Shown here: positions 1 through 5,388 of the stretch, one piece after another
Numbering within the stretch: the stretch's first letter is position 1
Layout: each line of letters begins with the position of its first letter
DNA from: Geminicoccaceae bacterium
Lineage (GTDB): Bacteria > Pseudomonadota > Alphaproteobacteria > Geminicoccales > Geminicoccaceae
Direction: 5' to 3'
DNA: 6,625 nucleotides
Assembly (NCBI GenBank): GCA_020446285.1
Contig: JAGREZ010000309.1
Coordinates: forward strand, 1-6,625
The notes under the pieces: model-generated
Seen by the model: only the letters and a program-made list of their open reading frames with translations
Told to the model about the DNA's origin: nothing
Databases searched by the model: none
Translations under genes and position numbers: made by a program

Positions 1-107
1 TCCCGGAACGCCTCGCGAAAGCGGTGATAGAGTTCCGAATCCTCGCCCAGCACGTCGCGCAGGCGATTGGAAAGACCATTGAGCGATACCACCCGAAGCA
101 GACCCAT
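1..107 (-). CDS. N-terminal part of an unrecognised protein, cut by the window edge
   Basis: Thirty-five complete codons from an ATG on the minus strand stay open to the left edge. The protein begins MGLLRVVSLNGLSNRLRDVL and continues with an acidic then aromatic/arginine stretch (GEDSELYHRFREAFR). A strong Shine-Dalgarno, GGAGGA (plus-strand 113-118), lies five bases before the ATG, which is the main support for a real gene. Codons end mostly in G or C, like the neighbours. There is no signal peptide; the start looks like a soluble protein with an amphipathic N-terminal helix. I do not recognise the family and offer no function. The gene is divergent from mlaA, so the two may share the intergenic control region. 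Confidence 0.6.
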   Translation of the reverse strand, partial: MGLLRVVSLNGLSNRLRDVLGEDSELYHRFREAFR

Positions 108-301
108 GATCGTCCTCCGTTGTTTCTTGGCACGTTTGCTGTTCACCCTGTCCGCCGCCGCCGTTGCAGGCACGCGGCATGCGGAAGAGGGCATGGACTT
201 CTGCATTGACTATGGACGCCGGCATCCGTGCCGACAACAGTCCGGCCGTCGCGCAGGTAGGCCGATACGCCGGGGAAATTAACCCTCGCATGGCGGCACA
301 C

Positions 302-330
302 TTGCAACAAGCGAAGCAAATCCGTAATTC
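302..330 (+). promoter_or_regulatory. Weak sigma-70-like promoter candidate for mlaA-mlaC
   Basis: TTGCAA (302-307) and TAATTC (325-330) are separated by 17 bases, the ideal spacing, in the most AT-rich patch of the region. The -35-like element is fair, but the -10-like element is a poor match to TATAAT. An alternative -10, TTCTAG, overlaps it with a longer spacer. If used, the transcript would have a leader of roughly 120 bases before the chosen mlaA start. This is pattern matching only. Confidence 0.22.
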
Positions 331-339
331 TAGTGTCGC

Positions 340-361
340 GGTGGTCGCGGATATGACCGCC
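340..361 (+). repeat. Imperfect hairpin upstream of mlaA
   Basis: GGTGGTC (340-346) can pair with GACCGCC (355-361) across an 8-base loop, giving seven pairs of which one is G-T. It lies just downstream of the promoter candidate, so it could be in the mlaA leader RNA or serve as a DNA site. No T-tract follows, so it is not a terminator. Confidence 0.3.
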
Positions 362-384
362 CGGTTTCATGCGCCCGATCCCGC

Positions 385-398
385 GTCACAGGGGTGAC
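385..398. repeat. Perfect inverted repeat GTCAC-N4-GTGAC
   Basis: GTCAC at 385-389 and GTGAC at 394-398 are exact reverse complements with a 4-base spacer (AGGG). The size and position, about 60 bases before the mlaA start, would suit an operator for a dimeric regulator or a small RNA hairpin. It does not match an operator I can name, and a 5-base arm can occur by chance in GC-rich DNA. Confidence 0.25.
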
Positions 399-448
399 CG
401 GAGGGAAGGTGCGGCCCGAAAGCGCGGAACGATATGGTCGTGACAGAC

Positions 449-453
449 AGGGA
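449..453 (+). promoter_or_regulatory. Ribosome binding site deciding the mlaA start
   Basis: AGGGA ends six bases before the ATG at 460. The frame is open further upstream, with in-frame GTG codons at 394 and 409. The one at 409 has GGAGGG (400-405) only three bases away, too close to be ideal. Starting at 460 leaves a 20-residue N-region before the hydrophobic core, which fits a signal peptide better than the longer versions. Confidence 0.5.
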
Positions 454-459
454 TCAGGA

Positions 460-1266
460 ATGAGTGCAGCAACCCGGCCGGCCGGCGGCCGGCATTCGCC
501 CTGCCGTGTCGGCGGTGTCCTTTTCGCACCGGTCATCATGCTCGCAGCAGTCATCATGCTCGCGTCCGCCGCCGGTGCACGGGCGCAGGCGCCGGTCTAC
601 GATCCGATCGAGCCGGTCAACCGGGCGATCTTCAGTTTCAACCGGGTGATCGACGGACTGATTCTGGACCCGGCCCAGCAGATGTACGGCTATGCCGTTC
701 CCGAACCGGCGAAGACGGGATTCCGCAATTTCCTTTCGAACCTCACCTCGCCGATCACCTTCCTCAACGATCTTCTTCAGGGTGAACGCGAGCGCGCCGG
801 CGTGACGCTCGGCCGGTTCATGATCAATTCGACGCTCGGTTTCTTCGGCGTCTTCGACTTCGCCTCCGTGGTCGGCATGGACGAGCCGCATACCGAGGAT
901 CTCGGTCAGACGCTCGGCGTCTACGGCATCGGTTCCGGCCCCTATCTGGTCCTGCCCATACTCGGCCCCAGTTCCACCCGCGATGCCTTCGGCTTCGTCG
1001 TGACGACGCTGGCGCTCGATCCGGTGACCTACATCATGAGCGACGACGCTGCCCTCGCCACGCGCATCGTCAGCGGTGTCGACACCCGCTATCAGCTCGA
1101 TCCGGCACTCGACGATCTTGAACGCAACAGCCTCGACCTCTATGCCAGCACCCGCACGATCTACCTGCAGAAGCGCGAGGCCGAGATCCGCAACGGCGCG
1201 CCCGTCACCGACGACGCGAACTATGAAGACATCTTCAATGAAGAGTTCGAGGAAAGTCTGGAATGA
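460..1266 (+). CDS. mlaA: MlaA (VacJ) outer-membrane phospholipid-removal protein
   Basis: MlaA sits in the outer membrane and removes mislocalised phospholipids from the outer leaflet, passing them to periplasmic MlaC. The 268-residue product has a signal peptide with a long hydrophobic core (about 21-38) and a likely type I cleavage after ARA at 40-42. Family signatures follow: DPIEPVNR near 48-55 with FSFN to 61; the FLNDLLQG region near 101-108; GRFMINSTLG at 118-127; and GPYLVLPILGPS at 160-171 followed by TRD. The acidic C-terminal tail is typical. Unlike E. coli MlaA there is no lipobox cysteine at the cleavage site, so the protein is probably not lipidated; its only nearby cysteine (residue 14) precedes the hydrophobic core. 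The stop overlaps the mlaC start (ATGA), indicating a translationally coupled operon. Family assignment is firm; the exact start (460 versus GTG at 394 or 409) is less certain. Confidence 0.95.
   Translation: MSAATRPAGGRHSPCRVGGVLFAPVIMLAAVIMLASAAGARAQAPVYDPIEPVNRAIFSFNRVIDGLILDPAQQMYGYAVPEPAKTGFRNFLSNLTSPITFLNDLLQGERERAGVTLGRFMINSTLGFFGVFDFASVVGMDEPHTEDLGQTLGVYGIGSGPYLVLPILGPSSTRDAFGFVVTTLALDPVTYIMSDDAALATRIVSGVDTRYQLDPALDDLERNSLDLYASTRTIYLQKREAEIRNGAPVTDDANYEDIFNEEFEESLE
474..492 (+). repeat. GC-only hairpin just inside the mlaA coding start
   Basis: CCGGCC (474-479) and GGCCGG (487-492) can form a perfect six-pair GC stem around a 7-base loop, starting about a dozen bases after the mlaA ATG. 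It encodes part of a proline/glycine-rich N-region (residues 5-11). A stem this stable, this close to the start codon, could slow translation initiation, but it may equally be a by-product of high GC. Confidence 0.35.
532..567 (+). repeat. In-frame 18-base tandem duplication in the mlaA signal peptide
   Basis: Two adjacent 18-base units (532-549 and 550-567) share their first 14 bases exactly, GTCATCATGCTCGC, and 15 of 18 overall. Each encodes six residues, VIMLAA then VIMLAS (residues 25-36), in the hydrophobic core of the signal peptide. The repeat preserves the reading frame and lengthens the core by six residues. The near-identity at DNA level, including third codon positions, suggests a fairly recent duplication. 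Confidence 0.85.
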
Positions 1267-1919
1267 AACGTGAGCGACCGGATCCCGCCGGCTCCCCACT
1301 CCCCCTGAACCGCCGCATCGTCCTCGCCGGCATCGCGACCCTGCCGCTCGCCCTGCGGGCGAAGGCCGCGCGCGCCGCCGGCGCATCGGAGGATTTCATC
1401 AACGAGATCGGCGACCAGGCGCTCGACGTCCTCCGCCGCGACGAGCTGTCCAAGGAGGAAAAGCTCGTCGTCATCAAGGACCTGCTCGATCGCTACACGG
1501 ATCTCGACCTTCTCGCCAAGCTCGTGCTCGGCCGTTACTGGCGCACCGCGAGCGCCGGCGAACGCGACGCCTATGTCCAGGTGTTCCGCGAGCTCGTCAT
1601 GAAGACCATGGCCGACCGCCTGCACGAATATGGCGGCGAGACCTTCGAGATCGTCGGCAGCCGCGAGATCAACGACCGCGACAGCCTCGTTGCGACCAAC
1701 ATCCTGCGCCCCTCCGGCGCTCCGCCTATTCAGGTGGAATGGCGCGTGCGCCAGTATGATGACGGCCAGCGGATCATCGATGTGGTGGCGGAGGGCATCA
1801 GCCTCGTCGTCACCCAGCGCTCGGAGGTCGGCGACATCGTCGCCAGCGACGGCATGGACGGCCTCATCGAGATCATGCGCAAGCGTCTCGATCACGATCC
1901 GGGCACCACCGGCGGCTGA
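1263..1919 (+). CDS. mlaC: MlaC (Ttg2D) periplasmic phospholipid-binding protein
   Basis: MlaC is the soluble periplasmic shuttle that carries a phospholipid between MlaA in the outer membrane and the MlaFEDB ABC complex in the inner membrane. The 218-residue length is normal for the family. Residues 1-38 form a signal peptide with arginines at 17-18 before the hydrophobic core (NRRIVLAG) and an ARA site at 36-38. Family signatures include DLLDRYTD (73-80), LGRYWRTAS (89-97), the ER..Y...F core at 100-108, EWRVRQYD (159-166) and EGISLVVTQRSE (177-188). The ATG overlaps the mlaA stop, with GAGGAAAG a few bases upstream inside mlaA. No other mla gene follows; pairing of mlaA and mlaC away from the transporter genes is consistent with what I know of alphaproteobacteria. 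Direction of lipid transport is debated for the family and cannot be read from sequence. Confidence 0.94.
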   Translation: MKRERPDPAGSPLPLNRRIVLAGIATLPLALRAKAARAAGASEDFINEIGDQALDVLRRDELSKEEKLVVIKDLLDRYTDLDLLAKLVLGRYWRTASAGERDAYVQVFRELVMKTMADRLHEYGGETFEIVGSREINDRDSLVATNILRPSGAPPIQVEWRVRQYDDGQRIIDVVAEGISLVVTQRSEVGDIVASDGMDGLIEIMRKRLDHDPGTTGG

Positions 1920-1955
1920 GCGAAGCTTCTTCCGGCGATGCCGATGGGCCGCTTG
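1920..1955. other. 36-base gap between convergent genes, no strong terminator
   Basis: mlaC and the sensor kinase converge here. The gap holds only a small hairpin, CGGC-GAT-GCCG (1933-1943), and the palindrome GAAGCTTC near 1922-1929. Neither is followed by a T-tract on either strand. Either termination is Rho-dependent or the transcripts run into each other's 3' ends. Confidence 0.5.
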
Positions 1956-4736
1956 CTATTCGGCCGCGCGCGGTTCGGTTTCGCCGGAATGGCCCGCGGC
2001 CGGCATGTGCCGCAGGGTGAAACGGAAGGAGGCGCCGCCGAGGTCGCTCGTCTCGACCCAGATCCGGCCGCCGAACGCCTCGACGATGTGACGGGAGATG
2101 GTCAGCCCGAGGCCGGTTCCCTTCGGCCGTTCCTTGGGGCCCTCGCTCGCCTGGCGGAATTTCTCGAAGATCGCGCGGCGAAAGTCCCGCGGCACGCCCG
2201 GTCCATTGTCGTCGACACGCACCTCGTACCAGCCATTGGCGTGATCGAACAGTTCCACGCACACGCGGCCATTCTCGCCGGGCACGAACTTCACGGCGTT
2301 GGCGAGCAGGTTGACGATCAGCTGCACGAGCCGGTCGCGATCGCCGACGATCGAGGCACGCGACAGGCGAAGCCGCGTCTCCACCGCAATGCCGCCTTCG
2401 GTAAAGAGCGCGCTCGCCGCGTCGAGCGCCTCGTCGATCACCTCGCGCAGATCGATCTCGGCCATCTGCCAGTCCATGCGCCCCGCCTCGATCTTGGAGA
2501 GATCGAGCACATCGTTGATGAGGCGGGTCAGCCTTTCGGATTCGCGCACGACGATCGCAAGGAAGGCGGAGCGTTCTTCTTCCGGCAGTTCCGGCGTATC
2601 GAGCAGGATTTCCGAGAACGAGCGAATGGAGGTGAGCGGTGTGCGCAATTCGTGACTGACCGTGGCGATGAACTCGTCCTTGAGCCCGTCCAGTTCCGTC
2701 AGCCTTGCATTCGCCTCGCGCAGTTCCGCCGTCGCCGCCTCGAGTGCCTTCGATTTCTGTTCCAGCCGCTGGCTGTACTCGATCACCTGCGAGGTCTCGT
2801 CGAGAATTTCCATGACCTGATCGGGGCCGATCCCCTCGCCATCGACGACCGAGGCGACCATCACCCGCGCCGATGACGAGCCGATCACCCGTGCCAGCTG
2901 CCGTTCCACCAGCAGCACGAATTCGGCATCGGCCGTATCCCTCGCACCGAGCCTCCTCCCGCGTCTCTGCCCGTCGATGTCGAGCACCCGGTTGACACCG
3001 CCCGGCCCGATGAAACGGATCATCAGATCGCACAGATCGCCGACCCGCGCCTGGCCGTGCCAGAGTCTCGCGGTCTCGTGGCTCGATTCGACCTCGACGA
3101 ACATCAGTGCCTGCACCCGCTCGATATTGTCCTGCCGCCCGAGCAGCGATGCGGTCACGAGCAGGAGAAGGTTGAGCGAAAGGCTCCAGACCAGCGCGTG
3201 ACTGACCGGGTTCAGTCCCTCCAGCGCAAACAGCGCTTCGGGGCGAAGCATGCCCACCCCGAAGAGGCCCTCGACGAGAAACCCGTCATCGATGGCACCC
3301 GCGCGCGCCAGCATCGGGCAGATGAGCGTATAGAGCCAGATCAGGAAACCGCCGGAGATTCCCAGTACGGCACCCGTGCGGTTGGCATCCCGCCAGTAGA
3401 TCGCCGCGATGATCGCCGGCGCGAACTGGGCGACCGCGGCAAAGGCGATGAGCCCGGTACTGGCAAGCCCCAGCCCGCCGCTGACATGCTTGAAGAAGAG
3501 ATAGCCCGCCATCAGCAGGACGAGGATGGTCGCACGGCGGATGTTGAGAATGAGACCGGTCAGTGCCGGCCGCTCGCCCGCATCGCCGTGACTGCCACGA
3601 TGGCGGCCGCCGCGACGCAGAAGCACCGGCAGGACGAGATCGTTGGAAACCATGGTGCTGAGCGCCACCGTGGCGACGATCACCATGGCCGTCGCCGCCG
3701 ACAACCCGCCGAGATAGGTGACGAGTGCGAGAATCTCCTGCCCCGCATCCATGGGCAGGCGCAGGATCAGGAGATCCGCCGCATTGACGCCCTCCTCGCC
3801 GCCATCCAGAAGCAGTCCGGCGAGTGCCACCGGCATGACGAAGACGTTGATGACGAGGAGATATGCCGGAAACAGCCAGCTCGCCGTTCGCAGGTGATTC
3901 TCGTCGACATTCTCGAGCACCGCCACCTGGAACTGCCGCGGCAGCACCAGCATCATCATCCCCGAGAGCATGGTCAAAAGGAACCAGTCGATATAGCTGA
4001 GACCGGTGCCGGACATGGTGAAGAGTTCGCGCACGCGCTCGTCGGCCATCGCCCGTCCGGCGATATCGCCGAAACCGTCGAAGATCCCGTAAGTGATGAA
4101 ACTGCCGGCGACGACGAAGGCGAGCAGCTTGACGACGCTCTCGAAGGCGATCGCCAGCACCATGCCCTGATGGGTTTCGGTGACGTCGACATGCCGTGCG
4201 CCGAAGAAGATCGCGAAGATGGCGAGAACGAGGGTCACGGTGAGTGCTGTGTCGGCACCGAGACTGAAGGCCGGCGCGAACGGCGTCGCATCGCCCATGA
4301 CCACGGTCACGCTCGCCGCCACCGCCTTGAGCTGCAGCGAGATGTAGGGAATGCCGCCCACCGCCGCCACCACCGTCACGAGGCCGCCGACGAGCCCGCT
4401 CTTGCCGTAGCGGGCGGCGAGGAAGTCGGCGATGGAGGTGATGCCGTAGGTCTTGGTGATCCGCAGCACCTTGAGCAGCAGGAAGGGAAACAGCAGGGCC
4501 GCGAGCGTGGGGCCGAGATAGATCGGCAGGAAGGCGAGCCCGGTCGTCGCCGCCACGCCGACACTGCCGTAATAGGTCCATGCCGAGCAATAGACGGCAA
4601 GGCTCAGCGTGTACACGACCGGGTTGCCGATGACGCTGCGGCCCGCATCCGCCCGCCGGTCGCCGAAGGACGCAACCGCGAACAGGGTGCCCAGATAGAT
4701 GAACGAGGCCACCGCGACGAGCCAGACCGGAAGCAT
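1956..4736 (-). CDS. Sensor histidine kinase with sodium:solute symporter (SSS) sensor domain, CbrA/CrbS-like
   Basis: This is a 926-residue inner-membrane sensor kinase. Residues 1 to about 535 form a PutP-like SSS domain with about thirteen hydrophobic helices. Residues about 540-645 resemble the STAC linker that joins SSS to kinases, with RFIGPGG (574-580) and GSSSARV (619-625). A charged, coiled-coil-like segment (about 648-685) leads to HisKA with SHELRTP (694-700; phospho-acceptor His695). HATPase_c follows, with the N box near 809-817 (Asn813), DDNGPGVP (842-849), FEKFRQ (857-862) and GTGLGL (873-878). All kinase motifs are intact. There is no PAS domain between STAC and HisKA, and no receiver domain at the C terminus. 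The ATG at 4736 overlaps the preceding stop as TGATG. An upstream in-frame Met at 4823 would add 29 residues unlike a membrane start and was rejected. The solute sensed is unknown; amino or organic acids are plausible from relatives. Confidence 0.93.
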   Translation of the reverse strand: MLPVWLVAVASFIYLGTLFAVASFGDRRADAGRSVIGNPVVYTLSLAVYCSAWTYYGSVGVAATTGLAFLPIYLGPTLAALLFPFLLLKVLRITKTYGITSIADFLAARYGKSGLVGGLVTVVAAVGGIPYISLQLKAVAASVTVVMGDATPFAPAFSLGADTALTVTLVLAIFAIFFGARHVDVTETHQGMVLAIAFESVVKLLAFVVAGSFITYGIFDGFGDIAGRAMADERVRELFTMSGTGLSYIDWFLLTMLSGMMMLVLPRQFQVAVLENVDENHLRTASWLFPAYLLVINVFVMPVALAGLLLDGGEEGVNAADLLILRLPMDAGQEILALVTYLGGLSAATAMVIVATVALSTMVSNDLVLPVLLRRGGRHRGSHGDAGERPALTGLILNIRRATILVLLMAGYLFFKHVSGGLGLASTGLIAFAAVAQFAPAIIAAIYWRDANRTGAVLGISGGFLIWLYTLICPMLARAGAIDDGFLVEGLFGVGMLRPEALFALEGLNPVSHALVWSLSLNLLLLVTASLLGRQDNIERVQALMFVEVESSHETARLWHGQARVGDLCDLMIRFIGPGGVNRVLDIDGQRRGRRLGARDTADAEFVLLVERQLARVIGSSSARVMVASVVDGEGIGPDQVMEILDETSQVIEYSQRLEQKSKALEAATAELREANARLTELDGLKDEFIATVSHELRTPLTSIRSFSEILLDTPELPEEERSAFLAIVVRESERLTRLINDVLDLSKIEAGRMDWQMAEIDLREVIDEALDAASALFTEGGIAVETRLRLSRASIVGDRDRLVQLIVNLLANAVKFVPGENGRVCVELFDHANGWYEVRVDDNGPGVPRDFRRAIFEKFRQASEGPKERPKGTGLGLTISRHIVEAFGGRIWVETSDLGGASFRFTLRHMPAAGHSGETEPRAAE

Positions 4737-4948
4737 CAGGCGCGATCCTGCCGGTGCGACATCGTCCATCCGATGAGCAGGATGATCAGCGCCCAGGCCG
4801 TGAACATGTAGACCGGCAGCCACCAGTGGCCATGCGCCCTCGCGATGCCGTCGATGATGGCCAGCAGCGGATAGCTGAACAGCGCGACCGCGAGGATCGC
4901 CAGCACCATCATCCTGCGCGTCCGCCAGCTCGGGCCCTTGCGCTGCAT
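4736..4948 (-). CDS. Small two-helix membrane protein coupled to the SSS sensor kinase
   Basis: The 70-residue product has a basic N terminus (KGPSWRTRR), a first membrane helix at about 13-33, a short loop with GHWWLP (40-45), a second helix at about 46-63, and a polar end. The layout resembles small subunits encoded beside SSS transporters (DUF4212/DUF485-type), and a short gene is also reported upstream of cbrA in Pseudomonas (cbrX); the assignment to any of these is by shape and position only. Its stop shares a base with the kinase start (TGATG), and its ATG lies four bases after the response regulator stop. It probably helps assemble or stabilise the SSS domain, or couples kinase translation. 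A GAGGGG run abuts the ATG, closer than usual for a ribosome binding site, so coupling to the upstream gene may matter. An alternative start at Met13 would delete the basic N terminus. Confidence 0.8.
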   Translation of the reverse strand: MQRKGPSWRTRRMMVLAILAVALFSYPLLAIIDGIARAHGHWWLPVYMFTAWALIILLIGWTMSHRQDRA

Positions 4949-4952
4949 CCCC

Positions 4953-5324
4953 TCAACCCACGCCGAGCATCTCTTTGACCTGCTGCACGAGTTCGCGGGT
5001 CGAGAAGGGCTTGGTCACATAGGCATCCGCACCGAGATCCAGCCCCCGCTCCCGCTCACCCTCGCGTCCCCGCGCGGTGAGCATGACGATCTTCGTACCC
5101 GCCCAGGCCGGATCCTCGCGAATGCGTGCGCAGACCTCATAGCCGTCGAATTCCGGCATCATGACATCGAGCAGCATGAGATCCGGCGGCGTGCGCCCGA
5201 GCGCTTCCAGCGCCTCGGCTCCATCACGCGCCACCTCGACCTCGAATCCCGCCTTCTTCATGAGAAATTCGAGGGACGTGACGATATTCGGTTCGTCATC
5301 GACGACCAGTACCCGCTTGCCCAT
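4953..5324 (-). CDS. Single-domain (CheY-like) response regulator
   Basis: The 123-residue protein is one complete receiver domain and nothing else. Key residues are present: the acidic pair D9/D10, phospho-acceptor D53 (LMLLDVMMP at 49-57), T83 (VMLTAR), Y102 and K105 (YVTKPF). The C-terminal helix ends at LGVG with a clear stop, so no output domain follows in this frame. It is the first gene of a three-gene cluster with a small membrane protein and the SSS sensor kinase, which makes it the likely phosphorylation partner of that kinase. It could act through protein contacts, feed a phosphorelay through an unlinked histidine phosphotransferase, or act as a phosphate sink; the sequence does not choose among these. 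ATG at 5324 is preceded by two AGGAG motifs. Confidence 0.95.
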   Translation of the reverse strand: MGKRVLVVDDEPNIVTSLEFLMKKAGFEVEVARDGAEALEALGRTPPDLMLLDVMMPEFDGYEVCARIREDPAWAGTKIVMLTARGREGERERGLDLGADAYVTKPFSTRELVQQVKEMLGVG

Positions 5325-5326
5325 GG

Positions 5327-5338
5327 CTCCTCGCTCCT
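5327..5338 (-). promoter_or_regulatory. Doubled ribosome binding site of the response regulator gene
   Basis: Read on the minus strand, AGGAG occurs twice before the ATG at 5324, ending nine bases and two bases upstream. The distal copy has usable spacing; the proximal copy is too close to act alone. The 64-base spacer that contains them (5325-5388) shows no clear promoter or terminator, so the cluster may be read through from the oxidoreductase gene. Confidence 0.55.
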
Positions 5339-5388
5339 GACGCCCGCCCTTTCCCGGTCATCCCCCCGACATTTCGTCCATGCGTCGC

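Larger units (their letters stand above)
108..459. other. Divergent intergenic region before mlaA, no convincing gene
   Basis: This 352-base stretch separates two divergently oriented genes and must hold at least the mlaA promoter. Short open frames cross it on both strands, but none combines a ribosome binding site with protein-like composition. It contains the most AT-rich patch nearby (about 302-333), a weak promoter-like pair, a 7-pair imperfect hairpin (340-361) and a perfect 5-base inverted repeat (385-398). A smaller 5-pair hairpin, CGGCA-TCCG-TGCCG, lies at 220-233. No tRNA or recognised riboswitch is seen. Confidence 0.7.

Noticed and set aside
106..282. Possible 58-residue secreted peptide on the plus strand (starts MIVLRCFLARLLF)
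   Set aside because: The start looks like a signal peptide, but there is no ribosome binding site, the start overlaps the start codon of the leftward gene on the other strand, and the remainder is Arg-rich with no protein-like pattern.
164..397. 77-codon plus-strand open frame upstream of mlaA
   Set aside because: No ribosome binding site or recognisable sequence was found; it fills the likely promoter region and ends at the inverted repeat.
454..1386. 310-codon minus-strand frame opposite mlaA
   Set aside because: It is antisense to mlaA, whose family motifs are clear, and its product has shadow-like composition.
1933..1943. Terminator hairpin CGGC-GAT-GCCG after mlaC
   Set aside because: The four-pair stem is short and no T-tract follows on either strand.
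1938..2876. 312-codon open frame on the plus strand opposite the kinase domain
   Set aside because: It has no recognisable domain and lies opposite the HisKA/HATPase_c motifs, whose frame is certain.
1873..3033. 386-codon minus-strand frame overlapping the 3' half of the sensor kinase
   Set aside because: It is an out-of-frame reading of the kinase, rich in Arg and Gly, and also runs into the end of mlaC on the opposite strand.
3057..4811. 584-codon open frame on the plus strand opposite the sensor kinase
   Set aside because: It is antisense to a strongly supported kinase gene, its product is dominated by His, Glu, Arg and Gln without any domain, and long antisense frames are expected in GC-rich coding DNA.
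4737..4823. Extended kinase N terminus starting at the Met at 4823
   Set aside because: It would overlap the small membrane protein gene by almost 90 bases and add a His-rich, non-membrane leader. The start at 4736 gives a natural first membrane helix and a TGATG junction.
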